Below, piece by piece: positions 36,764 to 48,189 of a stretch of 64,000 nt of DNA (position 1 is its first letter; each line of letters starts with the position of its first letter). The stretch is taken from the NCBI RefSeq assembly GCF_000004075.3, contig NC_026655.2:18709489-18773488 (forward strand). Direction: 5' to 3'. This DNA is from Cucumis sativus. Taxonomy: Eukaryota > Streptophyta > Magnoliopsida > Cucurbitales > Cucurbitaceae. The position numbers and the translations under genes were made by a program. Below the pieces are notes generated by a model, which did no database searches, was not told the DNA's origin, and saw only the letters and a program-made list of their open reading frames with translations.

Positions 36764-37462
36764 CTACCGGCTGCGCTCGGCCGGCAACGGCCTGTTGAAC
36801 CCTCCACGACGATTCATGTACTGCCTAGGCTGCCTCTTGGTAACTACCCTAACGCCACTCACATCAGCACCTGGGACAGGTTTGCCCTTGGTCGAATCGA
36901 AACCCACGGGAATACCTAATTTCTTCATCATCTCCATTTCATCTTCATCAGCCATGGCCTCCTCCACTACTTCTCCGCCACCAACGTTGTCTTTATTATT
37001 CTTCTGCTTGTGCTGCTCTTTCGCAATGCCATCAACAAAGTCAGAAACTGCTTTCTGCCGCTCCTTTTCGTCATCCGCAGTCAAATCCCGGCGATGACGC
37101 TTCCGAGCATGATCTGGGGAAGGAGAACGATGGCGGCGGCGAGATGGCCGGTCCTCGGGAGTACGAGAAAGAGACCGCGACCGGTGCCGGTCCGGCGAGC
37201 GGGTGCGAGAGCGGCGGGATCTTGAGCGGTCGGGAGTGAGTGACCTTTTACTCCGGCCACGCTCCCTTTCACGGTCACGATCGTCCTGATCCCTACGGCG
37301 TTCCCGGTCCCGATCACGTTCACGGTGGTCACGATCTTCTCGATCCCTACGCCGGTCACGTTCCCGATGGTCACGGTCTCGCTCCCGGTCTTTGTATCTA
37401 TCACGGTCCCGATCTTTATCTCTGTCGCGGCCTCTATCTCTGTCTCGTTCACGGTCGACCAT
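36764..37462 (-). CDS. SNRNP27: U4/U6.U5 tri-snRNP 27 kDa protein (SNRNP27)
   Basis: Spliceosomal RS-type protein of the tri-snRNP, acting in the nucleus around formation of the active pre-mRNA splicing complex. A single 232-codon exon. Residues 1 to about 130 are almost wholly Arg/Asp/Glu/Ser, first as alternating RD/RE dipeptides and then as RS-type repeats ([11 protein letters not shown]). A short acidic and lysine-rich linker follows. The C-terminal domain is diagnostic: [19 protein letters not shown], then [29 protein letters not shown], closely matching the conserved end of eukaryotic SNRNP27. The plant protein has a longer RS part than the human one (about 155 aa). The repeat-rich coding sequence makes long mirror ORFs on the other strand and in other frames, which are not genes. 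TGGGCY motifs upstream (37619-37734) fit a housekeeping promoter. Confidence 0.93.
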   Translation of the reverse strand: MVDRERDRDRGRDRDKDRDRDRYKDRERDRDHRERDRRRDREDRDHRERDRDRERRRDQDDRDRERERGRSKRSLTPDRSRSRRSRTRSPDRHRSRSLSRTPEDRPSRRRHRSPSPDHARKRHRRDLTADDEKERQKAVSDFVDGIAKEQHKQKNNKDNVGGGEVVEEAMADEDEMEMMKKLGIPVGFDSTKGKPVPGADVSGVRVVTKRQPRQYMNRRGGFNRPLPAERSR

Positions 37463-37618
37463 AGCGGATTTGTAAGAATTTCCGATTCCGTAAGCTCAGA
37501 GTGAAGCAAACGAATTACCTATCGGATTTGGGGCTTTGCAATTGAGCGGGAAAAGCCCTTGTGTTTCTTTAAAATTACGGAAGTAACCCTTCGGTTTTAG
37601 AATGAATGAATGTCGAAA

Positions 37619-37734
37619 TGGGCTTCTCGTGAAGACACAATGGGGTTTTCACTTTGTTTATCGGCTTTTAATTGGGCTTTTATTTTGATCATATGAATGG
37701 GCCTTGGAATTCGCCAGATCCGTTTGTTTGGGCC
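37619..37734. promoter_or_regulatory. Site II (TGGGCY) cluster upstream of SNRNP27
   Basis: Four TGGGCT/TGGGCC hexamers at 37619, 37673, 37698 and 37729, 157-272 bp upstream of the - strand SNRNP27 ATG. Arrangement as in other plant housekeeping promoters. Inferred from motif only. Confidence 0.55.
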
Positions 37735-37977
37735 GTAACAATCCATCATACAACTTCAGTAACATGGCTATTTTTGTCTAAATTATCTACCTTTCTTCTC
37801 CTTTTTAATTCAAAACCACCAAGTTTATAAGGTTATAGGAGTTACATCAATGTTTAGTTTAGATCAAATATGTCTAGATTTTTTTTTATATGTGGTGCAT
37901 AAATGTTTTTAGTTTAAACTTAAAAGAAGTTTACATTTGGAGGTAAACTTAAAAGTTATTAAGTCAAAGTCAACCAA

Positions 37978-38058
37978 AACTTAATTCAACCAGTACATGT
38001 ATATACTTGAGTTTAGAGATCTCGAGTTCAAATTCTTCCACCTTTAATTTGCACTATA
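37978..38058 (+). repeat. SINE-like dispersed repeat, copy 2
   Basis: Diverged copy of the sequence at 22578-22656, same orientation, ending GAGTTCAAATTCTTCCACCTTT and followed by an A-run (TATAAAAAAAA). The trailing A-run and B-box-like word favour a SINE, but only two copies are in view. Confidence 0.45.
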
Positions 38059-41000
38059 AAAAAAAATGATAAGATGTGGTCTTGGTAACTTAAAAAGTTT
38101 GAGTTTTTCTTGTGGTTATCTTTGTTTGCTTAACTACTTTCTAATTAGGTATAAATGTTCCCAAAATTTTAACACTACATGTAAGCATTGTATTCAAGGT
38201 AGACAAAATATAATATTCTTGCTTCATACAAATAACAAAATTACAATATACCTTCACATTACAATATACTTTCACATTAGTGGAATGTATGAGTGCACAA
38301 AATGAGGGAAAATTTAGGTTATCAAGGGATTCCGGGCTTTTTATGGCGTCTTATGTCAAATGATAGATTAGGGTTTATTATGCATGTATGTTGGTATTGG
38401 AAATCCAATCAAAGTACTACATTGACTAAATAGGACGATGCTTGATTAGAAGTATATAAATTAGGAGGATAACTTCTCTAGTTATGAGACCAAGGTAAAC
38501 CAAGAGAAAGTATACTTGAAATGGACAATATCACATTATTTGTAACAAATGATATATAACATAACAATAGCCCCTAACATATAGTCTTGTTAGTCTTGTT
38601 GGTAGAATTTTTGGGTGTTGAACAAAAGAAGTTGAAAAGATGCATGTTTTTTAAAAGGTCATCGCATTTAAACACTTTTATATTTAAAAATTATATACAT
38701 ATATGCTTAAATTGTTTCTATCAACATTAAATTAACGTCCAAAGTTTTTTTTTTCTAATTTTATTATATGATTAGTAGAGTTGATTGTTAAAGTTAGTCG
38801 TTGAAAATGATTGACGTGGCTATCACCATAGGTGATCATTGAAGGTGACAGTTGTGCAAAGTGTTGCATGTAATCTTTATTGGAGCTTGTCGTAAGAGCA
38901 TGAAATAAGGAGTGAGGTAGTAAAAGCAGTCAACTATATGGTTGTAGATGAAGTTGGGTTTGGAAGTGGTCGTTGGAGCATGCTATCAACAATTAGTAAG
39001 AGTTGGTCGATGAATGAAGACATTGGAAACATTAAATAGAAAGAAAGAAAGATAAAATTTGTTCACAACTGCATAAACTCCAATTGATGGATCAAACAAC
39101 ATTGTCCTAGATTAAAGTTCCAACTCAACTCTACAAATAATCTATAATGCTCTTTTAACCAATAGACAATCATATACTTAGGCTTTAGACTTTCGTAAAA
39201 CAAGCTTTTAAAAAATCACCATAGATTGACTTAGTGATAAAAGTCACAAATACAGATTGAATCCTAGGTAGAAATCGACAAAAAGAAAAAGGGTATTAAT
39301 TAATTGATTATAAAAAGAAAAAGAAAAATGTATGATTGAAAATAGTAGGGGTAGGTTTAAATGAATGAAACAATTAGAATAGAAAAAAGTAATTGTATTG
39401 AAGATTGTATGCATGTATAGATAGATATATAAGCATGCGTACACCGAGAATCGGGAAAAGAAGCGAAGCTCAACCTCAACCTCAACCTCCCCCTACCCCA
39501 TCTCCCACATGCATACCTTTTTCCTCCTCATATTTCTTGGGACCAAACCCAATCAAACTTACCTTTTTCCATACCCTAAACAAACCCTCCCTTATACTTT
39601 TTTTTTTTTTTTTACTTTAGTTTAGCTAATTAAACTAATAATCTATGTTTTTGAAGTTTTCTAGGAACATTTGTGCTTTTTAGTCAAATTATAACTTTGA
39701 CTAATGTCTTTCATGTCATTGCTAAACAAGAACTTGGAAACATCGATCTTCTTTAAACATGAAAACCTTGTATAAATACACAAAGATGTGTATTATCTTT
39801 GACCGTTGGTATTAAAACATTCTAAAATATGTAAAGTGAATAACTTTATATTACAGTAGAAATATGGAGACTATAATTTTCTATTGATATTGAACAAGAA
39901 AACGACGGATATGCATTAGAATGTTTTACGACTAATTAAGGTCAAAACTCTTGATCTTATTAAGTAAATGATTAAGTCGATTTACAAGAGAAATAAAGAG
40001 AGGGAAAAAAAAAAGTGAGGATGCATGTGTGTGATGAGCTCGTGAAAAAATGAGAAAGAAAAAAGGTTGTCACTTCCCCTTTTGTTGATGTGTTGAAATT
40101 AGGTGTGTGTATGTATAAATTAATTAGTAGCATTCATTTTAAAAGGGTGAAAGGCTACTTTTATCTTTGTTGGTTGTTGAGAAAAACATCCCTTTCTCAA
40201 CCTTTCTATCATATTCATCCTATATATTACTTGTAACTTTCATTTTTAGTTTTGAGCTTTTTTTTTTCTTATATATTAATTAGGTCTTTCTCAAAATAAA
40301 ATAAATATAAACGAGAGTGGACGTACATCTTTGTTAATTTCAATATAACATGGTGTTAAAATGGTTTGGAGTAGAATTTCATAGCTTCCAAACATATATA
40401 ACAGTAAATTTGTTAAAAATATTTACAAATATAACAAAATATCATAATTTATCTATAATTAATAGATCGCGATAGATTAATCTACCATACATGAACCGTA
40501 ACGTTTGACTATAGTTGGAAGAAAAAAAAATCTATATAAAATTCTCTAATCAATATTTTTATTTTTGGAATTTTTTAAGTGAAGTTGGGTGTTTTTACAA
40601 AAATGAATTGAATTTAATACTTCCATTCATCTTTTTCATAAAAAGACATTGAAATAGGAACCCTATTTTAAGGATCTAAAACAATTTGTTAATGTTTCTC
40701 AAAATGAGAATCATCCATGTGATGATGTGAGTAAATAATGGTCAAAAAGGGTTCATTTCCAAATTTCCAAGTTTAGTCTTAAATCTAAAACTATGGAACC
40801 ATATGGCCTCATCTCATTCTCATTTATCTACTTAATATTTTTTCATTCAATGTTGTACATAATATCATGATTTTAAAAACTTATAAAAGTTTAGTTAATT
40901 CCGAATAAAATTTAACTTGCAAAAGATATATAGATATATGTCTTCTCCAAAATAACATTTGAACTAGATAGAGTTATGCTATTTATATTTCTTTTTGTGT

Positions 41001-42220
41001 TATTTAAGTATTGGAAACTTTATTTTATTGATAATTAATTTATATTTCTTTTTCATCTTATAACGTCGTAAACGTAACTTAATTATTAAGAATTGAATGA
41101 AATGACGTAACTTGATTTGAGTGATATAAGGTAACTTGATGAGATTAAAATTGAAAAACGTACACGATTCAAAATTGAATTAAATTTTAGAATTAGATAA
41201 ATTGAAAAATTTTGTTGAAAAAAATTATTATGATTTTAATTTAAATCCAACAAAATGATTGTTTTTGTTTCTTTTTCACACAAGACGTAGGAGGAGAGAA
41301 ATTTGAACATACAATCCAAAAAGAAAAAGGTGTATATTAAATTTCATTTTTCTCATACTATCAATAAAAATATAGCCTAACAATCTGAATTGATTCACAT
41401 CTTAAGCTTAACTCAATTAATTAAATTACATATTTATTTTTATATAAAAATAATGCACCAATCTATTCCACATAATGTATTTTCTAATATATTATCCCTT
41501 CTCACTCACTCACTCAATCACTCTCTTTTTCTTTATTTTAATATTCATTCTTCTATTTAAAATGAAATTGTGAGAAGTTTAAATTTTTAGTAAATACTAT
41601 GTGTATGAACATTCTTAATTTTACATAAATGCTAATGAAAATAGCAATCATACCATGTGTTTTAAAAAATTATGAAAACAAAAAAGTTTAAAACCATATA
41701 TTTAAATTATTAAATATAGATTAAAATTAAAGAATTAATCTATTAAAGGTATCATCTTATTAATTATTTTGTTATAGTTAGTTGGTTTTTCTACAACAAT
41801 GTAACGAAAATATGGATACTTTTTATACTATGTGTATTTTATTTGGAGTTGAAAGTTTTTGGCTCGATCTCATCTCAAATAATACTTTGGGATAAATACT
41901 AATTACTTTAAAAATATAAAAAGAAAAGCTAAATAATATCATAATTAAGAACATAAAAAAAAAAAAGAAAACAGGTGTAGCACAAGAGACAAAGGCAATC
42001 ATCTGTCTACAAAGTTGATTGTAAAAACAAAATGAAAACAATGGAAAGTCTCACACGTGCTCACTCTCAAACTCTTTCATCAACTACGACACACATTACA
42101 TAACACCACAATACATATACACATCCACTCTTTTCTTCTTCTTAAATTCTTCATTTTTCTCAACCCCCCAACTCACACAACAGAAGTAACCCACCCCCAT
42201 TCTCATTATCCTTTCTTTTT

Positions 42221-42242
42221 CTTCTTCTTCTTCTTCTTCTTC
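42221..42242. repeat. (CTT)7 tract in the RLCK leader
   Basis: A 22-bp CTT repeat ending 13 bp before the first in-frame ATG of the kinase gene, hence probably in its 5' UTR. Confidence 0.9.
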
Positions 42243-42255
42243 TTTCTTTCTTTGC

Positions 42256-44944
42256 ATGAACTCTCGCATTTCTCTTCAAACTCCACAAAAAATGAAGTAC
42301 ATAAGAACCAACAGCTTCAAACGCCTCTTCTCTCTAAAGCGACGTAGTTTAGGAGACGATTCTCCAAACCCAGATGCTTCTCCTAACACAGATTCTATTG
42401 TTTCTCATCATTCTCCAAGACCCTTTTGGAAATGCTTCTCTTTTCAACAAGTTTTTGAAGCCACTGATGGATTCAGCTCAGGTACGCCCATAAAAGAAAA
42501 GGTTTTTCTTTTTCTTTTTCTTTTTCTGCTCTGTTTTTGGGGTTTTTGACTCTGTTTTTTGTTGTGGGTTTTAGAGAACTTAGTTGGAAAAGGAGGGTAT
42601 GCAGAAGTTTATAGAGGCATTTTAAATGATGGTGAAGAAATTGCTGTGAAAAGACTTACAAAAACCTCCATTGATGAAAGGAAAGAGAAGGAGTTTCTTA
42701 CAGAAATTGGGACAATAGGACATGTTCAACATCCGAATGTTTTATCTCTCTTAGGTTGCTGTATTGACAATGGTCTTTATCTCATTTTCCATTTCTCTTC
42801 AAGAGGTTCTGTTGCTTCTCTTCTTCATGGTAGGCAATTTTGTTTCTAAACAACCCCATTTGAAATTTTTTGTTTCCCATTTGTTAAATGAGCTTAAAAT
42901 TTTGAAATTACTGTTTTTTCAGATGATAATATGTGTCCAATTGATTGGAAAACAAGGTTCAAGATAGCAATTGGAACAGCCAGAGGACTTCATTATTTAC
43001 ACAAAGACTGTCAGAGAAGGATTATTCATAGAGATATTAAGTCTTCAAATATTCTCTTGACTGCAGATTTTGAACCTCTGGTTTGTCATTCTCATCAATT
43101 GTTGTTGTCTGAATGTTTATTGCAATGTTTTTACTTATGAAATCTGATGTGTTTCTTGCTTTTTGGTTTCCTTAGATTTCAGATTTTGGGTTAGCTAAAT
43201 GGCTCCCAACTCAATGGTCTCATCACTCCATTGCTCCGATTGAAGGGACTTTTGGGTAATTTAGCAGCTAACTTTGACTTTTTTAGATCAAATTAATAAG
43301 AAAAAAATGATCTTTTTTTTTTTAATAAAAGGGTTTTGAATTTTGATCATTGTAGGCACTTGGCTCCAGAATACTATATGCATGGGATTGTAGATGAGAA
43401 AACAGACGTTTTTGCTTTTGGAGTGTTTCTTTTAGAAGTAATCTCTGGAAGAAAGCCTGTTGATGGGTCTCACCAAAGCTTACACAGCTGGGTATGCCAA
43501 ATTATTTTTATCAAATATATATTTGATATTTCCATTTTTATGTTTGTTGTCTTCTGGATTCCAGTTTTCATTATATGTATAAATATATATATTATAAGTT
43601 CATCTTCAAGAAAGAACAATCATTTCCTTGGCTTGTTTCGTAATCAAACTTTCAGTAAAGAAAATGGTCATTGGTTGTTAGTCTTACTACATTTCTTCTT
43701 CGATTTGCAAATGGTTGGCGATCGTTTTTCGTTTTCGAGAATATCCCTTCTCTTCTTTTAGATCAGTGGCTGGTTTCTTCAAGAGTGAATCTATATAAAG
43801 TTGTTGCTAATTTGACATGTCGGTAATGTGGTTGTGTTGCTATAGTCTGACACTAATTCTAAAACAAACACAGGCCAAACCAATTTTGAACCGGGGAGAG
43901 TATGAAAAGCTGGTAGATCCACGACTGGGGTCAGCCTACGACGTTACGCAGTTGAAAAGATTTTCCCTTGCTGCTTCATTATGCATTCGGGAGTCTTCGA
44001 TATGGCGACCCACCATGACCGAGGTAGCTAACTCTTTCCTTGCATCTATTATCAACTTCTTATGAAATCAATTGATCCTTACAAGAATAATCTATATAAT
44101 TGCAAGCTTGTCCTTTTTGTATTATAGTCATAAAGCTTTCTAATCATGCCACTTAAATCATCATCCATCCTTCTCTAAATAATGTCGAAATCCCTATATT
44201 ATATATCCTTCCAGTAGAGGAGTAGTTAGAGGTTAGAATTGGAATTTCTCTTTTGGACTCTTATAGATTGCTTTTTTAAAAAAAAAAAATTATGTAGTGA
44301 ATTATATAGATTCCTATATGGAAATATTCTTCAATATTGATAGTAGTTTTTGGAAGTTTTGATCTTGAAAGTCACAGCCTTCACAGTAGAAGTCAAGAAA
44401 AATGGATTCCTTGTAGTGATGATTTTGAAGAAATATCAATTGAGCAGTTTTAAATAGAAATGAAATTAGTAATGTTTCAACTATCCTACCTAACTTGAAT
44501 TTCTAAGCTAGAAAAGAAAAAGAAAATAGCTTAATAAAAGAATGCTTAAATTCACATTAATGAAAGTTCTGATCTTGACTTTCTCTCAAATTCTCTCTCT
44601 TTCAACTGTTCATTAGTAAATGTGATCCCCAAACAGGTCAAGAGAAGAAACCGAACAATGCGCTTTTTGCTAGGCTAGTTGTAGTTTCGAGAGTTTCGTA
44701 GATTGATATCATAGCAAATTGAAAAGTAATAGACCTTTTTGGGTGGCTGCACGAGCATAGGTGAAGCTTAAAAGAACGATGTGTTTTTTCATATTGGCAG
44801 GTACTCAACATTATGGAGGATCGGTATGTCGATACCGAGAGGTGGAAAATGCCAGAGGAAGAAGCAGAAGCGAAGGATGAATTCTGGGGATTTGAGGACT
44901 TGGAATATGAATGGGACAGTTCTTTCTCTATTCAATCCCCATAA
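42256..44944 (+). CDS. Receptor-like cytoplasmic Ser/Thr kinase, RLCK VI type
   Basis: Cytoplasmic protein kinase without signal peptide or transmembrane segment; family members include the Rop-binding kinases RBK1/RBK2, which respond to Rho-type GTPases. Exons: 42256-42481, 42575-42829, 42923-43080, 43176-43255, 43356-43491, 43874-44023, 44801-44944, phases consistent, 382 aa. Met13 (42292, [18 protein letters not shown]) matches family N-termini and may be the true start, giving 370 aa. Seen: Gly loop GKGGYAEV (80-87), catalytic AVK lysine (101), HRDIKSSN (196-203, so an RD kinase), DFG (216-218), APE (243-245), all intact. The activation segment reads GTFGHLAPEY with His where Tyr is common. 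The C-terminal tail is acidic. The conserved WKCFSF...ATDGFS lead-in is typical of RLCK VI_A. Substrate and partner are not told by the sequence. Confidence 0.92.
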
Positions 44945-47900
44945 TTATTCAATGTAGGCCAGAATTGAAAGTCTTGAAGTTTGATTAAACAATGTCCAAA
45001 CCACACAATAGAGACAGTAAATTGTGTACATATGAAGGTAGATTGAACTACTAATAATGCATATCTTCTATTTATTAAAAAATGAAAAGGAAAAAAAAAA
45101 GTTGGGCACCTGCCATTGCCAACTTGTTCTGCCATGTAATGTATTATTTAGATTCCAACTAGGACCAAACATCTCACACCAAATGGTTAATTTTGATGAA
45201 TCTCTTTGTGTGAATACGTGGAGTGAAAGATTTAAACCTATAATCGATGACAAAAAATTCATACCATTAATACTTTTTGATCTTTGGAAACTGAACCTCT
45301 TAGAAATCATTGAAATGGATAAACGAAAACAACAAATTTGTGGATGAAGATGAGGGCTTTCAGGCATTTAAGTCGAATAATAATTGAGGGGTGGGGTTCA
45401 AGAAACAAACAAGTACACTTTTCATATAATTGATTTGTTCTTCCCCCATGATCCACAATAGCTGGCTGAATTCTGCACATTAAAAGCTAAAAAAAAAATT
45501 CCATTTCTACGTCAAACTGTCAAAACCACAATTACACATTTGAACTTCTAATTATAAGAATTGAAACCCCAAACACTCAAAGTTGAAAATCCAATGGTAA
45601 CTACAACCATTCTTTACGATTTCTCTTTCTTTTTCTTTACAATTTTTGTATACAAATCCAAAAAGAAAAGATATCAAATTGTGATGTACTGTTAATCCTG
45701 TGAGCAGGTTATAGGGCCCTACTTTACACAATTTAAGAATTGTAAATTTGTTTGCTTCTTTCTACATGAGATGGTGTCATGATTTTCTCTATTTTTCTAA
45801 TTCATTATATAATTTTTATTTTATCTAGCTTGTACCTAAATCAAATATATTATTATTATAACCAATTAAATTCTAAGACCTATTATTTCAAATTTGGATC
45901 ATATTAATGTTTAATTAAGTTTCTTTCTCAGTACTACTTGATATTATTATATTATTTTTGGTAAATCAATTAACATATTCATTGAATTATTGACCCATAA
46001 TAGCATAATTTAAAATTTCTCAAATTATACTAATACTATCCTTACTAATCATATCCTAAGCAACAAACTTAGTTATGGATTTTGAAAAAATAATACAAAC
46101 CAAATTCACCATGACCCATCTCATTCAATTTTCTAGCTGATACCATTTTTTTTTTTCAACTCCATAATTAACTAAAATTAAATTGGGATGTCAAAATCAA
46201 AACTGACCCAGTTGATGTTAAATCATCAAAATTAATTAATTAAAATGTGTCAAAATTAAGAGTGTGATGGATTACCAAATGTACCTACATATAGAGACTT
46301 CTCACATATATAAAATAAGGAAATTAATTAAAATGATGGCTATAGAAAAAAGAATTAAATAATATTTTGATACCGATAGTTTTAGTTTTGGTTTATTTTC
46401 GTCTATGTATTATCAAAATGTTTATTTTGTTTTTTGTACGGCTTTCAAAAAGTAACCATTTCGATTCATTGATTTTCGTTTTTTTTTTTGTTTTTTTTTC
46501 AAAATGATCAAAATAGTTGTTTTTTTTAAGTTCAAGCACTACAACAAGTTGAGGTTGAAATTAAAATTGACCAAAATTTCATATAGGGGTCAAATATTTT
46601 ATACATTCATGGATCAAAATGAATCGAAGAAAAAAGAAAAGATAGATTGATCAAAATAGTATTTAGAAAGAAAAAAAATTAGATGGAAAAAGTATATGAA
46701 AAGGGAATGGGTGGAGGTGGCATGATAAGGGTAGCCCTAGCCAACTCAACAACTCAGAGTTTATGGTATTTATTAAATAAATAAAAAGTAGCTCTAAAGT
46801 TGGATGGTTATGGCCTCAAGTTATTTGTGGACAAAGATTTTGATAGTTTACAAATATGTATATTGTTTAATTTTTATAAATTGTATTAAATACAGAAAGG
46901 GGAGGATTTTATAATGTTTTCTTTAGTAGTTGCACTTTTTTGTGTCAAATGTCAGTTTATAATTAGTTATAATCATAAACCAATACTTGTTAAACTATGT
47001 GCTTTTATATTAGAGAAAATGAATAAAGATTCTTATTCAATGTGTTTTTAAAAAAATCAATTAAATAAATATGTGATTATAAGAGAGAATAGTTTGGCCA
47101 TGACTTTGTTTTGCATGTCACTAAACTTTCCTTCTTGAATTTGTTTAATTATGTACTCACACACTACTAAAAAGTAATTATTAAAGAAAAAACTCTTGCA
47201 CATAACATGCTTAATACTTACTGTTTACACAAAAGTTCAAAAGTTTACTAAAGAATTGCAACCCCTGTCCCCTTATACTTGTTGTTTGATGATTTATTTA
47301 GAGTACAATTAAGCAAAGCTATAGAAATTAAATTAGATTAAGGCATTATCAACATTTATATCTTCTCTTAATCTTCAACAATTAGATTAAACAAGAGAAT
47401 CCCAATTAAAATATGTGAAGGGGAGATGTTTTAAAAAAGAAAGGCATGGGGGAGTAGTTTAACCTAAAAAGACTTTAGAGGGCGGCTGGTTGAACGGCTA
47501 CATAACAAATAAATAAAAAGTATAAAATACATAGAAATGGCACTTACTAAAATTAATAGTGGAAATTCCTTTGTTTAAAATTCGATGTAATTCATTGTTC
47601 TAAGTTGAACTACTACATGTAATATGATTTTTTAAAAAGTGGGTTTTGATGACTCATTTATTATTGGGATCTCAACGATTCCTTCTAACCATTTTTAATT
47701 GCTTAGGGAATTAAATTTTTCGAAGGTCAACCACATAAACATGTATCTGAATAATGTGTTAATTATCATCACCAACCTTGAACTTACTGCAACAGTTATA
47801 TATTCTATAGTATATAAATATGTAAGATAAGGTTCCCGATTATCTAAAGGGATAAAATTCCCAAATTAAAAAACATAACTTATAATAATTTACAAAATTT

Positions 47901-48189
47901 TCTAATTCTCTTTTTCAAAATCCAAATTGCACACTCAAAATTGGCCTACCTAACAAAAATTTCCGATGATTCTTACTCTTTAGGAAGCAAGTTCCATCTT
48001 TTTCTACCTAAGCTGAATGGTTCACCATTTAGACAGCTATTCATGTTGTGTACTTGAATAGGAATCAGGAAATTGAAGGCTTCAGATTGGATGGCAATTG
48101 ATTCAATCTTCGGATTGTACCTATCGATTGAGTCAAATCCAGGAACTCAAGAAGGCATATAATGTGACATGTTTCAGTGGACTCAGAAA
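44945..48189. other. Convergent RLCK/WDR75 intergenic region
   Basis: About 3.2 kb between the 3' ends of the two genes. After the likely RLCK 3' UTR the DNA is A+T-rich; a stretch near 46360-46680 reads like a decayed non-coding repeat (repeated TCAAAATAG/GATCAAAAT words). No ORF here joins to anything recognisable. Confidence 0.5.

Larger units (their letters stand above)
37740..42255. other. Intergenic SNRNP27-RLCK, no gene seen
   Basis: About 4.5 kb between divergently oriented genes. It includes a SINE-like copy (37978-38058), a stretch around 38780-39020 with loosely repeated words such as TTGGAG and GTCGTTG that may be an old repeat, and A+T-rich DNA. A G-box (42054-42059) lies about 200 bp before the kinase start. 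ORFs are short and not recognised. Confidence 0.55.

Noticed and set aside
36795..37509. Several overlapping + and - strand ORFs over SNRNP27
   Set aside because: They are shadows of the RD/RS-repeat coding sequence in other frames; only the - frame 36764-37462 shows the conserved C-terminal domain.
42057..42347. + strand ORF with a long Phe run
   Set aside because: It reads the CTT repeat of the kinase leader in another frame.
43336..43761. 141-codon ORF in the kinase gene
   Set aside because: Only its first part (43356-43491) is exon; the rest reads through the donor into intron 5.
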